DNA of 53,208 nt from Lachnospiraceae bacterium (GCA_900769115.1 CAAGFJ010000074.1:1-53208); one strand, 5' to 3'. Positions 40,697-50,016 are shown, numbered from the stretch's first letter. Made by a program: numbers and translations. The notes: a model not told the origin generated them from the sequence alone.

Positions 40697-41362
40697 TTAT
40701 TTATCGCTCCCTTCCTTATTGTTCTTAGTTGGAAGTACTTCACCATGATAAATCCAAGTCTTAACACCAACTTTACCATAAGTTGTGTCAGCCTCAGCGA
40801 AACCATAGTCAATATCTGCACGAAGTGTCTGAAGAGGAATCGTTCCATCGCTATAGAACTCTGTACGAGCCATATCAGCACCACCTAAACGTCCAGAAAC
40901 AGAAGTCTTAATTCCTAATGCTCCGGTCTTCATTGTTCTACCCATGCAAGACTTCATTGCACGACGGAAAGAGATACGATTCTCTAACTGTGCTGCAATA
41001 TTCTCAGCTACTAACTGAGCATCTGCATCCGGTCTCTTAACTTCTTTAACGTCAACCATTAACTTCTTGTCTGTTAACTTTGCAACTTCTTTCTTGAGTG
41101 CTTCGATCTCAGAACCACCCTTACCAATTACAACACCCGGCTTAGCTGTGTAAATGATAACTTTCAATCTATCAGATGCTCTCTCGATCTCAATCTTAGA
41201 AACCTGAGCACTGTAAAGTCTCTTCTTGAGGAACTTACGAATTGTATTATCTTCTACTAAGTTGTTTGCAAATTCGCCATCTTTTGTATCCGCATACCAT
41301 CTAGAATTCCAATCCTTGATGACACCGACTCTCAAACCATGAGGATTTACTTTCTGTCCCAT
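40697..41362 (-). CDS. rpsC: 30S ribosomal protein S3
   Basis: 221 residues. GQKVNPHGLRVGVIKDWNSR starts it; the KH domain has KPGVVIGKGGSEIEALKKEV. The C-terminal domain has RLGGADMARTEFYSDG. It lines the mRNA entry tunnel. Confidence 0.98.
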   Translation of the reverse strand: MGQKVNPHGLRVGVIKDWNSRWYADTKDGEFANNLVEDNTIRKFLKKRLYSAQVSKIEIERASDRLKVIIYTAKPGVVIGKGGSEIEALKKEVAKLTDKKLMVDVKEVKRPDADAQLVAENIAAQLENRISFRRAMKSCMGRTMKTGALGIKTSVSGRLGGADMARTEFYSDGTIPLQTLRADIDYGFAEADTTYGKVGVKTWIYHGEVLPTKNNKEGSDK

Positions 41363-41373
41363 TATTTGCCTCC

Positions 41374-41760
41374 TTATCTTTCATCAAGCACGATCGTAAT
41401 ATGGCTTGTTCTCTTCTCGATTCTATAAGCTCTACCCTGTGCTCTTGGTTGAATTCTCTTCATTGTTGGTCCCTTATTTGCATAACACTCTGCAATATAA
41501 AGGTCTTCCATCTTCATTCCGTTGTTATTCTCAGCGTTAGCAATTGCTGACTTTAATAACTTCTCTATTACACTTGATGCATATCTTGGATTGTAAGCTA
41601 AGATAGCAAGTGCAGTCTGTACATCCTTACCTCTGATGGCATCTAAAACGAAACATGCTTTGGTTACAGAAACTCTAGCATAAGAAACCTTAGCTGAAGG
41701 TCTTGTATCCTTATTTGCATTTCTTTCTCTTTTAATCTGGGATCTATGTCCTTTTGCCAT
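41374..41760 (-). CDS. rplV: 50S ribosomal protein L22
   Basis: 128 residues. AKVSYARVSVTKACFVLDAI and RAQGRAYRIEKRTSHITIVL are the L22 signatures; the beta-hairpin between them lines the exit tunnel and can carry macrolide-resistance changes, none of which can be judged here. Confidence 0.98.
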   Translation of the reverse strand: MAKGHRSQIKRERNANKDTRPSAKVSYARVSVTKACFVLDAIRGKDVQTALAILAYNPRYASSVIEKLLKSAIANAENNNGMKMEDLYIAECYANKGPTMKRIQPRAQGRAYRIEKRTSHITIVLDER

Positions 41761-41785
41761 GGATGAACCCTCCTTTCAAATCTGA

Positions 41786-42067
41786 TTATCTAAGTTTTGA
41801 TTTCTTTTCGTCCTTGCCATGTCCTCTGTATGTTCTGGTAGCAACAAACTCACCAAGCTTGTGACCAACCATATCCTCTGTTACATATACAGGCACATGT
41901 CTTCTTCCGTCATATACTGCAATTGTATGTCCTACGAAGCTAGGAAAGATAGTAGAACGACGAGACCAGGTCTTAATAACCTGCTTGTCATTACTAGCAT
42001 TCATAGCATCGACTTTCTTAAGCAAATGCTCATCTGCAAATGGTCCTTTTTTAAGTGAACGAGCCAT
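41786..42067 (-). CDS. rpsS: 30S ribosomal protein S19
   Basis: 93 residues. ARSLKKGPFADEHLLKKV starts it; GRRHVPVYVTEDMVGHKLGE is the core. Contacts S13 and the A-site finger. Confidence 0.98.
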   Translation of the reverse strand: MARSLKKGPFADEHLLKKVDAMNASNDKQVIKTWSRRSTIFPSFVGHTIAVYDGRRHVPVYVTEDMVGHKLGEFVATRTYRGHGKDEKKSKLR

Positions 42068-42085
42068 ATGTCAAACCTCCTTAAA

Positions 42086-42928
42086 TTATTTAATACTCTT
42101 ACCGTCTCTTGTTCTAACGATCATCTTGTTAGAATGCTTATTCTTCTTACGTGTCTTAAGTCCAAGTGCCGGTTTACCCCATGGAGTACATGGACCTGGT
42201 CTACCGATACTAGTCTTACCTTCACCACCACCGTGTGGATGGTCGTTAGGGTTCATTACGGAACCACGAACTGTAGGTCTGATACCCATATGACGCTTAC
42301 GTCCAGCCTTACCAATATTAACAAGGCCGTGCTCAATATTACCAACCTGTCCAACTGTTGCACGTGCAATGATTGGAACCATTCTCATCTCACCTGATGG
42401 CAAACGAAGTGTTGCATACTTTCCTTCCTTAGCCATAAGCTGTGCTGAGTTACCAGCAGAACGAACTAACTGTCCACCCTTACCTGGATATAATTCAACG
42501 TTGTGTACCTCAGTACCAACTGGAATTGCCTCTAATGGTAAGCAGTTACCAACCTTGATGTCGGCATTTGCACCATTCATAACCTTATCTCCAACCTGTA
42601 ATCCAACAGGAGCTAAGATATAAGCCTTCTCACCATCAGCATAGCTGATCAAGGCAATATTAGCTGTTCTGTTAGGATCATACTCGATTGAAACAACGGT
42701 TGCTGGAATATCATCTTTTCTTCTCTTGAAATCAATGATTCTGTATTTTCTTCTAGATCCACCACCATGGTGTCTTACTGTAATCTTTCCCTGATTATTA
42801 CGACCAGCAGTCTTCTTTAAAGAAGTTGTAAGGGATTTCTCCGGAGTAGTCTTAGTGATTACATCGAAATCCAAACCAGTCATATTTCTTCTGGAAGGTG
42901 TATATGGGTTATATGTTTTAATTCCCAT
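42086..42928 (-). CDS. rplB: 50S ribosomal protein L2
   Basis: 280 residues from ATG 42928 (AAAGGAG upstream; a longer frame exists but has no RBS). GIKTYNPYTPSRRNMTGLDF starts it and NPNDHPHGGGEGKTSIGRPG, with the conserved His region, lies near the end. L2 binds the peptidyl transferase domain. Confidence 0.98.
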   Translation of the reverse strand: MGIKTYNPYTPSRRNMTGLDFDVITKTTPEKSLTTSLKKTAGRNNQGKITVRHHGGGSRRKYRIIDFKRRKDDIPATVVSIEYDPNRTANIALISYADGEKAYILAPVGLQVGDKVMNGANADIKVGNCLPLEAIPVGTEVHNVELYPGKGGQLVRSAGNSAQLMAKEGKYATLRLPSGEMRMVPIIARATVGQVGNIEHGLVNIGKAGRKRHMGIRPTVRGSVMNPNDHPHGGGEGKTSIGRPGPCTPWGKPALGLKTRKKNKHSNKMIVRTRDGKSIK

Positions 42929-42988
42929 TTTCTTTCTCCTTTCAAACTGCATTTATTATCACGCTTGCATGCGTATGAATGTTATATT

Positions 42989-43288
42989 TTATAAACCTTC
43001 AAAGATCTCAATATCTTTGCTGTCTGCTGTCAACTGAACAATTGCTTTCTTAGATTTAGCAGTCTTACCGTAAACCATTCCACGTCTCTTAGTCTTACCA
43101 TCAAGATTCATTGTGTTTACTTTAGCAACCTTTGTTCCTTCGAACATCTTCTCAACAGCTTCCTTGATCATAGTCTTGTTAGCTTCTGGATGAACCTGAA
43201 ATGTATATTTCTTCTCAGCCATAGCGTCCATAGACTTCTCAGTAATGATAGGCTTCTGAATTACGTCATAATATTGAATATTTGCCAT
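42989..43288 (-). CDS. rplW: 50S ribosomal protein L23
   Basis: 99 residues. YDVIQKPIITEKSMDAMAEK starts it and VNTMNLDGKTKRRGMVYGKT follows. It sits at the tunnel exit and docks trigger factor and SRP. Its ATG overlaps the rplD stop by one nucleotide. Confidence 0.98.
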   Translation of the reverse strand: MANIQYYDVIQKPIITEKSMDAMAEKKYTFQVHPEANKTMIKEAVEKMFEGTKVAKVNTMNLDGKTKRRGMVYGKTAKSKKAIVQLTADSKDIEIFEGL

Positions 43289-43908
43289 TATGCGTACACC
43301 TCCTCGATTGCTGCTACAGCATCCTTAGTGATAACAACGGTGTCATACTTAAGAATGTCATATACGTTAATTGTGTTTGTAAGAGCTGTCTTCACATTAG
43401 GAACATTCTTTGCGGATAATACGATATTCTGGTCGTTATCCTTTGTTACTACTAATGCTTTTGCAACCTCAAGGTTGTTCATAACCTCCACAAACTTCTT
43501 TGTCTTAATCTCATCTAACTTGAACTCATCTAACACGATGAACTTCTCTTCATTTACCTTAGAAGTTAATACAGACTTGATTGCGTTTGCTTTCTCTTTC
43601 TTATTTAACTTCATAGAGTAATCTCTTGGCTTTGGTGCGAATACTACTCCACCACCTGTCCACTGAGGAGATCTTGTAGAACCCTGTCTAGCATGACCAG
43701 TTCCTTTTTGTCTCCAAGGTTTTCTTCCGCCTCCACGTACTTCTGCACGTGTCTTAGCGCTCTGAGTTCCCTGACGCTTGTTTGCTAACTGCGCTACAAC
43801 TGCCATGTGAACTAAATGCTCATTTATTTCTACACCGAATACGGCATCGTTAAGTTCCAACTTATCTACTTCCTTACCTTCGGTATTGTAAACAGCTACT
43901 GTTGCCAT
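43288..43908 (-). CDS. rplD: 50S ribosomal protein L4
   Basis: 206 residues. GGGRKPWRQKGTGHARQGST is the loop reaching the exit tunnel, followed by a C-terminal Rossmann-like domain. In E. coli L4 represses the S10 operon through its leader; the structured rpsJ leader here invites the same question. Confidence 0.98.
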   Translation of the reverse strand: MATVAVYNTEGKEVDKLELNDAVFGVEINEHLVHMAVVAQLANKRQGTQSAKTRAEVRGGGRKPWRQKGTGHARQGSTRSPQWTGGGVVFAPKPRDYSMKLNKKEKANAIKSVLTSKVNEEKFIVLDEFKLDEIKTKKFVEVMNNLEVAKALVVTKDNDQNIVLSAKNVPNVKTALTNTINVYDILKYDTVVITKDAVAAIEEVYA

Positions 43909-43931
43909 TCTAATTTCCTCCTTCCTACAGA

Positions 43932-44618
43932 TTACTTACCGCTCTTTACGGTTTCTTTAATCATAACCAATGACTTCTTAGGACCAGGTACAGAACCCTT
44001 AACTAAGATAACGTCATTCTCCGCATCTATCTTAACAATCTCTAAGTTCTGAACAGTTACTCGAACAGCACCCATATGTCCGGCCATCTTCTTACCCTTG
44101 AAAACCTTACCCGGATCAGTTGCACAACCGTTAGAACCTGCATGACGATGGTACTTAGAACCATGTGTCTTAGGACCTGTGTGAAGACCATGTCTCTTGA
44201 TTGCTCCTGCATATCCTTTACCTTTTGATTTAGCAGTTACATCAATCTTATCTCCCTCAGCGAAGATATCAGCCTTGATCACACTCTCACCAGCAACATA
44301 ATCAGCAACATTCTCTACTCTGAACTCTCTAACAAACTGCTTTGGAGTTGTGTTTGCTTTCTTGAAATGTCCTACTTCTGCCTTACCAGCACCATGTGGA
44401 TTTCTGATTACTTTCTTGCCTGATACATCTTTTGTTGTTACTTTTTCTTTCTTCTCACCGTAACCAACCTGGATTGCTTCATATCCATCGTTGTCCAATG
44501 TCTTAACCTGTGTTACTACACAAGGTCCTGCCTGTAATACGGTAACCGGTGTCAATACACCATCTTCATTGAAGATTTGAGTCATTCCGACTTTTGTAGC
44601 TAAAATCGCTTTCTTCAT
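43932..44618 (-). CDS. rplC: 50S ribosomal protein L3
   Basis: 228 residues, somewhat longer than E. coli L3 (209). KKAILATKVGMTQIFNEDG starts it, and HGSKYHRHAGSNGCATDPGK with GHMGAVRVTVQNL lies in the C-terminal half. Contacts the peptidyl transferase centre. Confidence 0.98.
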   Translation of the reverse strand: MKKAILATKVGMTQIFNEDGVLTPVTVLQAGPCVVTQVKTLDNDGYEAIQVGYGEKKEKVTTKDVSGKKVIRNPHGAGKAEVGHFKKANTTPKQFVREFRVENVADYVAGESVIKADIFAEGDKIDVTAKSKGKGYAGAIKRHGLHTGPKTHGSKYHRHAGSNGCATDPGKVFKGKKMAGHMGAVRVTVQNLEIVKIDAENDVILVKGSVPGPKKSLVMIKETVKSGK

Positions 44619-44742
44619 TATTAAATTTCCTCCTAATTAATCTACAGCGGATTGCCTTGGCAATCATTCTAAATTTGGCTCAATGCCCATTAGGTTTTAC
44701 TGTACTTACATATTAAATGTTGTTGTGAATCTTATTCACGGA
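44619..44742 (-). other. rpsJ-rplC intergenic region with hairpins
   Basis: 124 nt without an ORF. It holds GATTGCC-TT-GGCAATC (about 44650-44667) and GTGAAT-3-ATTCAC just after rpsJ. There is no T tract, so a terminator is unlikely; mRNA processing or stability is possible. Confidence 0.4.
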
Positions 44743-45060
44743 TTATTTTGCTTTCATCTTAACGTCGATGTAAACGCCAGCAGACATATCTAACTTCTGT
44801 AATGCATCGATTGTCTTCTGAGTTGGTGCAATCACGTCGATCAATCTCTTGTGAGTTCTCTGCTCAAACTGCTCTCTGGAATCTTTGTACTTATGAACCG
44901 CTCTAAGAATTGTAACTCTCTCAATCTTAGTAGGCATTGGTACAGGACCAGAAACCTTTGCACCTGTCTTCTTAACAGTATCAATAATGTTTGCTGCAGC
45001 CTGATCGATTAATTTGTGATCATACGCCTTAAGTGTAATTCTCATTACCTGGTTTGCCAT
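44743..45060 (-). CDS. rpsJ: 30S ribosomal protein S10
   Basis: 105 residues from ATG 45060 (GGAGG ~10 nt upstream). ANQVMRITLKAYDHKLIDQA starts it and QFEQRTHKRLIDVIAP lies near the end. A 40-codon upstream extension in the same frame belongs to the leader RNA. S10 also takes part in NusB antitermination. It is first in the superoperon. Confidence 0.98.
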   Translation of the reverse strand: MANQVMRITLKAYDHKLIDQAAANIIDTVKKTGAKVSGPVPMPTKIERVTILRAVHKYKDSREQFEQRTHKRLIDVIAPTQKTIDALQKLDMSAGVYIDVKMKAK

Positions 45061-45299
45061 AAAAAAAGCCGCCTCCTTTTCGCACTTATTTGATAGGTAC
45101 GACAAGTGGTGACTGTACACTCTCCCGTGTGTGTCATGTTTTGAAGCATTAAGAACATGATTATCACACGTCATCTCCATTCAAGGATCGTTATTCGTAC
45201 AGTGACTTGTCGCCAGTTTCTTAACTTGACATTCGCTCCACGGAAAACCTACCATATCAGGTAGCAACCTCACGCTTCTACGCTATCAATGTCACAGCA
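45061..45299 (-). ncRNA. structured S10-operon leader
   Basis: About 240 nt between promoter and rpsJ. An outer helix pairs 45197-45211 with 45101-45118 (two 7-bp parts, ACTTGTC/GACAAGT and GTACAGT/ACTGTAC). Inside it, CGTGTG/CACACG and TCATGTT/AACATGA make a second stem (45126-45170). A CTACC/GGTAG hairpin lies upstream (45249-45264). This nesting points to a ribosomal-protein leader, perhaps for autogenous control; the ligand is not known. Confidence 0.6.
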
Positions 45300-45305
45300 A
45301 GTGCT

Positions 45306-45334
45306 AGTATACTCTATGTTTTCCGTGAATGCAA
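45306..45334 (-). promoter_or_regulatory. S10 operon promoter
   Basis: Minus-strand TTGCAT (45329-45334), 17-nt spacer, TATACT (45306-45311). It is the only strong promoter in the gap between the D,D-carboxypeptidase gene and rpsJ. Confidence 0.8.
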
Positions 45335-45389
45335 GTCTTTTTTTGAAAATCAGACAAATTAATTGTATTTTTTTAAGTACAATTCAAAA

Positions 45390-46259
45390 TCACTGTGTTT
45401 GTGCCAATTCTACCTGATCCTGATACTTCCGACAGGCATTTATCATATGCCGGACATCTTTCCAACGGTCTTCCTCTTTGCTACATCCTAACACAACCAA
45501 TACATACGGATGCTTTCTATACTTATATACTCCTGCAAAGCAATACCGGGCTACGCTCCCGGTTCCTGTCTTTCCCACACAGTAATACTTCTTGCTCTTT
45601 AAAAGAATATTGGTTGCTTCCACTTTCTTTTTCCTGCCAGCAACACTCTTAACTGTGTAATTTGGCTTTTTCATTATGTTGCGAAGTTCTGGAATCCCAT
45701 ACGCATATTTCGTGATCTTCGCCAAATCATATGCCGTAGTGTAATGTGTCTCACCCGTATGTAATCCATTCACAGTAGCAAAATGCGTGTTCCTGCAACC
45801 AATTTTCTTTGCCTTGGCATTGGCCTGTTTCAGGAAATTTTTAACACTGCCGCCACTTCCTTCTGCTACCGCTACCGCCGCATCATTCGCTGACATGATC
45901 AGTGTGGCATGAAGCAGTTCCTTCATATAATAAGTATCTCCCTGCTGGAACCGGTAGCATGTCGGTTCTGTACGGATCACATTACCAGAGATCCGCACTT
46001 TCTTCTTAAGGGAGGTTCTCTCAACCGCCATGATAGCCGTCAACAATTTGGTCGTACTGGCATTTTCGCATTTTTCCCGGATATGTTTGCCATATAATAC
46101 CTCTTCCGTCTCCATATCCATAATGATCGCCCTTTTTGCATTTACCGAAACAGAAATCTCATTCTTTGCTGATACTTCCCACGATAAAGATATTGTAATC
46201 ATTATGATAGCACACCAAAGCATCCCTATTCTTTTCCACATCTTTCGATCTAAACTCAT
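45390..46259 (-). CDS. D-alanyl-D-alanine carboxypeptidase (PBP5 family)
   Basis: 289 residues. Hydrophobic signal (MLWCAIIMITISLSWEVSA), then the three S11-peptidase motifs: STTK (in ENASTTKLLTA), SAN (in IMSANDAAVAVAEGS) and KTG (in YCVGKTGTGSV). Trims the pentapeptide of peptidoglycan. Shorter than PBP5, since the C-terminal beta domain and amphipathic anchor are missing. It follows the methyltransferase by 11 nt, in one operon. Confidence 0.9.
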   Translation of the reverse strand: MSLDRKMWKRIGMLWCAIIMITISLSWEVSAKNEISVSVNAKRAIIMDMETEEVLYGKHIREKCENASTTKLLTAIMAVERTSLKKKVRISGNVIRTEPTCYRFQQGDTYYMKELLHATLIMSANDAAVAVAEGSGGSVKNFLKQANAKAKKIGCRNTHFATVNGLHTGETHYTTAYDLAKITKYAYGIPELRNIMKKPNYTVKSVAGRKKKVEATNILLKSKKYYCVGKTGTGSVARYCFAGVYKYRKHPYVLVVLGCSKEEDRWKDVRHMINACRKYQDQVELAQTQ

Positions 46260-46270
46260 ATATCCTATCC

Positions 46271-47503
46271 CTACTCGACCCTTTTCGGGTTCTCCACTTT
46301 CCCTTCATTCAGTATCATAGCAGCCAGAGTCTGTTGAATCTGAAACTCCTGCAGTATCTTCTCAATCTCCCGACGGGCTTTCTCCCGTCTTGCTTCTGAC
46401 ACATTCCTCTTCACTGCACGAATCAATATATTCTTCGGCGAACTTGCAAAATCAACAAATTCTAAAAGCTGTGTCTTGTACCCACAATATTCCAGTACAT
46501 TTGCCCGAATGGCATCTGTAATGAGTGCCGACGTCCTTTCCTTCACAATTCCATATCTGGTAAGGATTGACAGATCCTCGCTTCTAATCTGCCCATTGAC
46601 TTCTTTCTGGCAGCATGGCACCGACAAAATAATCCCCGCATTCCATTGAATCGCATTATAGAGCGCATAATCCGTAGCCGTATCACAGGCATGCAGCGTC
46701 ACCACCATATCCACTGGTTCTGTGGTCCGGTATCCATTGATATCACCTAATTCAAAATGCAGATTGTGATATTGATATTTCTTCGCCGTTTCATTACACA
46801 TCCGGATAACATCCTCTTTCAGATCCAATCCGGTCATATGTACCAGATACCCTTTCACCTCGGTCAGATAATAGTACAGAATAAATGTGAGATAGGATTT
46901 ACCACATCCAAAATCAATGATATGCATGCGCTCTCTATTGGGATAATCCTTCACCACATCTTCTACCATCTCTAGAAAGCGATTGATCTGTTTGTACTTA
47001 TCGTACATACTGCGGACAATCTTTCCATCCTTGGTAAAGACCCCAAGGTCTACAAGCGGTGGAATTACCCTCCCTTCTTCTAACAAATAATGCTTCCTGC
47101 GGTTATGTCCCGGCAGATATTCTCCCTCCGGCTCAACCAAAGCACATGAGCCCTTTGTCTTCGTCAACTTTTCCACTGATACATGATTCGATAACAGCTT
47201 GCCTTTTTTCGTTATCTTGAAATCACTTTGTCCCTGCTGTTCAAAGACATTCATCTGTCCATATACATCCGGAAACCATTGCAATATCATCTTATCCAGC
47301 TCATTTAACCGGATGTTCTCATGAAATACCTGCTTATCCGTAAACCGTTCTATCTGATATATCGGTTGCTTACGTACAATCATCTTGCGAACCACTGTCT
47401 TCTTATATATATACGTCTTATCCCTTAAATTACTTAACACTACCTTTTCCGGTAACCGTTGCAGTACCTTTTCTACCAACTCACATTCCGATACACTCAG
47501 CAT
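46271..47503 (-). CDS. SAM-dependent methyltransferase (Methyltransf_32-like)
   Basis: 410 residues from ATG 47503 (GGAGG 8 nt upstream; the ATG at 47518 has poor spacing). The methyltransferase core is in the second half: HIIDFGCGKSYLTFILYYYL (SAM-binding), MTGLDLKEDV and MVVTLHACDTATDYAL, and a VPCCQKEVNGQI motif. This matches the PF13679 group, whose members are poorly characterised and include RNA or protein methylators. The N-terminal half (~170 residues) is unassigned. It starts close after the upstream cNMP-domain gene. Confidence 0.82.
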   Translation of the reverse strand: MLSVSECELVEKVLQRLPEKVVLSNLRDKTYIYKKTVVRKMIVRKQPIYQIERFTDKQVFHENIRLNELDKMILQWFPDVYGQMNVFEQQGQSDFKITKKGKLLSNHVSVEKLTKTKGSCALVEPEGEYLPGHNRRKHYLLEEGRVIPPLVDLGVFTKDGKIVRSMYDKYKQINRFLEMVEDVVKDYPNRERMHIIDFGCGKSYLTFILYYYLTEVKGYLVHMTGLDLKEDVIRMCNETAKKYQYHNLHFELGDINGYRTTEPVDMVVTLHACDTATDYALYNAIQWNAGIILSVPCCQKEVNGQIRSEDLSILTRYGIVKERTSALITDAIRANVLEYCGYKTQLLEFVDFASSPKNILIRAVKRNVSEARREKARREIEKILQEFQIQQTLAAMILNEGKVENPKRVE

Positions 47504-47522
47504 ACCTGCATCCTCCATAATT

Positions 47523-49799
47523 CTACATCTGATAAAACAGAAGGTTCTCTTTCAATTCCGGTGTGATCACACCGCCTTCTTTTTCATATTTGCTATATAC
47601 CATCTGACACTTCTGTAACTTTTGATTATTCTCTGCCTCAAAACGATTCATGGAGCTTTGATAGATCGGATTCGTTGCAAGCTCTGTCCGGATTGTCTTG
47701 GCAAATGGACAATAACGCACCAGAATATCCCTTGCCACCTTATTCAACCGGAAACTTCCCTTTGCTTCAAACAAGATCCAGTTCATATAATCTCTGACAA
47801 ACACTTCCCGGTAATTATTCTTTGCCCGTGTCAACATACTCTTTACCTTCTCTTTGGCATCCGCAGACAACTCCCGGTTCTTCTTATAAAATTGCATATA
47901 AGTACAATACTCTGCGGTCAATGACTTCTCCCGTACATCATTCCAATGAATTCCCTGTACCTTACGACATATCTCCCAGCGGAAAGAACCTACAACTGCT
48001 ATGACAAGATCCCTCAGTTCCGCAGTTGTAAACATCGGAAACATAAATCGTCCCGGCGTATTACTACGCTTGCCGGATGTCTCCTGCCACATAATTCCCC
48101 TGGTTCCCGCATTCGGCATCAGAATTATATCCGGCAGAACTTCCTGCATGATCTTCTCGCAGTTAATCCCCTTATCCGGATCCGAAAACATAACCTCTCT
48201 GTAAAAAACAGAATAGTCAATCTTACGGATCTCGTTCATCGCATTCTCAATCCTCTCTGCCGTTACCAGCATCTTTTCTACCGAATAGATCAGATCCTTC
48301 TCACAAAGCACCGGACAAAATGTTGTCACTCTTCCATATGTAATCTTATTCACCGTTGCAAACATATTACGAATCTCAAATGCAACCCGCTTTTCTGCAT
48401 TTTGAAACTCTTCTTTTACCTGTTCTGCATTCAGTTCACCATTCTTTTTCTGATCCGCCAAATATTCTGCATAATCCATATCCAGTTCATTCTTCGAGGT
48501 CGGCTTACTTCCATCATACACGCACTTCAGCCAGCGATAAATGGTGTAAACATGTTCTGATGCACACACATCCAAATGAGCGGATAACTCATATAAAGAA
48601 GTTGCATTCTCTGTTCCTGTGAACATCGTATCAACAAATCCGAAATTCAGAAACATGCGAATCACCGGATTGAGATTCCCTCCTGTCTGCACAGAACGGA
48701 TAAACACCTTATAATAAATATCGTAAAATACTGCACTGATCTTCTTTCTTGTCTTATATGCACCATCATCCATAGAAGTCTTATCCGGGAGATCGCGATA
48801 CGCCATCAGCAACGTTCTAATATCGTCCTCCTCTGTACTTTCATAGCCTGCATAATCTAATATAATTCCAATGCCATCTGCGTGCGTAATATCTACCTCT
48901 TCGACTACTTCCTGTTCCAACTCTCCAAGTGACTCAGCACCTATATGCATCCGATGTTCCAATACATCGCAGATCTCCTGATAATATGCCAAAAGCTTCG
49001 TATCATACATCTGCAGCTTCGCTGCCACCTTCAACATCAGCCGCATATCCTTCAATATAGAAGAAATATCCTTCTCCTGTTCTAACGCTTTTCCTGCCAA
49101 TTCAAAGAACAGTTTGAAGATACAGTTCTGTCCTCTCGCCAGCATAATATCCTTATGATAAGACAGATACCCTTCCATCTCACCAATTCCCTGTGCAAAT
49201 CGTCGCATCTGCGCAGACGCTTCCATAATTACTCCGATTGTCATTCCATCATCCCGACTCATCAATTGAAGGTATTCTGCCATATATTTTCTGGCAATGC
49301 TGACACTATTACTGACCTCCCAGCCTTCTGCCTTATGCTGCAATTCCAATGCATTGAAATGTTCCATCTTAGGAAAAGGAACCTCTGCTACCCGGTATTG
49401 TCCGCACAGATTCAGATAGTCATTATATAATGTCTCCACAAACATATGAAAGTTCTTTGCCTGATTCTCTAACTCCGTATAAAGACACAACAGCTGGTAT
49501 CGCTGTTCTACCGCCGTCTTCAAAAATATACTACGTAGCTTCTCTTTGCCCTTCAGAATATCCTTAATATCCTGCGCTCCATTACACACAAATTCCGCCA
49601 GCACACAATCGCTCTGTGTAATATAATCACACTGATAGATATCACGCTCAAATATCCCTACAATTGCATTTCTTCCTAATTGAATTCTCGCTTTCCCAAA
49701 TGTCTGAAGTACTGTACCATCCTGAATCATATACCAGCATTTTACGGTATCATTCTTCCGGGCAATCAGCTCTCCTTGACCTAATCGTACAATTTCCAT
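47523..49799 (-). CDS. large protein with N-terminal cyclic-nucleotide-binding-like domain
   Basis: 758 residues from ATG 49799 (GGAGGA upstream). The first ~95 residues (VRLGQGELIARKNDTVKCWY, then AIVGIFERD, a Crp-like beta-roll) resemble a cNMP-binding domain without certain ligand residues. The remainder is alpha-helical and rich in Lys/Glu (MRLMLKVAAKLQMYD, WKLCR-like segments). No HTH, kinase or membrane domain was recognised. Related long proteins with this head occur in Lachnospiraceae but their function is unknown. It heads an operon with a methyltransferase and a carboxypeptidase. Confidence 0.6.
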   Translation of the reverse strand: MEIVRLGQGELIARKNDTVKCWYMIQDGTVLQTFGKARIQLGRNAIVGIFERDIYQCDYITQSDCVLAEFVCNGAQDIKDILKGKEKLRSIFLKTAVEQRYQLLCLYTELENQAKNFHMFVETLYNDYLNLCGQYRVAEVPFPKMEHFNALELQHKAEGWEVSNSVSIARKYMAEYLQLMSRDDGMTIGVIMEASAQMRRFAQGIGEMEGYLSYHKDIMLARGQNCIFKLFFELAGKALEQEKDISSILKDMRLMLKVAAKLQMYDTKLLAYYQEICDVLEHRMHIGAESLGELEQEVVEEVDITHADGIGIILDYAGYESTEEDDIRTLLMAYRDLPDKTSMDDGAYKTRKKISAVFYDIYYKVFIRSVQTGGNLNPVIRMFLNFGFVDTMFTGTENATSLYELSAHLDVCASEHVYTIYRWLKCVYDGSKPTSKNELDMDYAEYLADQKKNGELNAEQVKEEFQNAEKRVAFEIRNMFATVNKITYGRVTTFCPVLCEKDLIYSVEKMLVTAERIENAMNEIRKIDYSVFYREVMFSDPDKGINCEKIMQEVLPDIILMPNAGTRGIMWQETSGKRSNTPGRFMFPMFTTAELRDLVIAVVGSFRWEICRKVQGIHWNDVREKSLTAEYCTYMQFYKKNRELSADAKEKVKSMLTRAKNNYREVFVRDYMNWILFEAKGSFRLNKVARDILVRYCPFAKTIRTELATNPIYQSSMNRFEAENNQKLQKCQMVYSKYEKEGGVITPELKENLLFYQM

Positions 49800-49845
49800 T
49801 CCGATCCTCCGGTTTCTCAGTGCTCGTTTCACTCACATAGTTTTC

Positions 49846-49950
49846 TTCGAATGCACTAGCCAGCAAGCCGTCTGTGCCCATTCGCATCTCACGAACACCG
49901 CATCCCGCGAACGCCACTTCGAATGCACTAGCCAGCAAGCCGTCTGTGCC
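49846..49950. repeat. 33-bp repeat, two copies 72 bp apart
   Basis: TTCGAATGCACTAGCCAGCA-type 33-mer at 49846-49878 and again at 49918-49950, identical. It lies in the 5' UTR of the cNMP-domain gene. On the minus strand it reads through in frame as a repeated TDGLLASAFE, a peptide often seen in spurious Lachnospiraceae ORFs, which marks it as an interspersed repeat. Confidence 0.85.
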
Positions 49951-49986
49951 TTCTCTCGAAAACTGCGTTCGCTTGCACATATACAG

Positions 49987-50016
49987 ATTATAACACATTT
50001 ACATATACAAAAACAA
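49987..50016 (-). promoter_or_regulatory. promoter of the cNMP-domain operon
   Basis: Minus-strand TTGTTT (50011-50016), 18-nt spacer, TATAAT (49987-49992). The transcript would begin near 49980 and carry the two 33-bp repeats in its leader. It is divergent from the thioesterase promoter. Confidence 0.55.

Noticed and set aside
45061..45180. 40-codon upstream extension of rpsJ
   Set aside because: The known S10 start follows GGAGG; the extension lies in the structured leader.
49846..49950. CRISPR array
   Set aside because: Only two 33-bp copies, a single 39-nt spacer, no palindromic repeat or cas genes.
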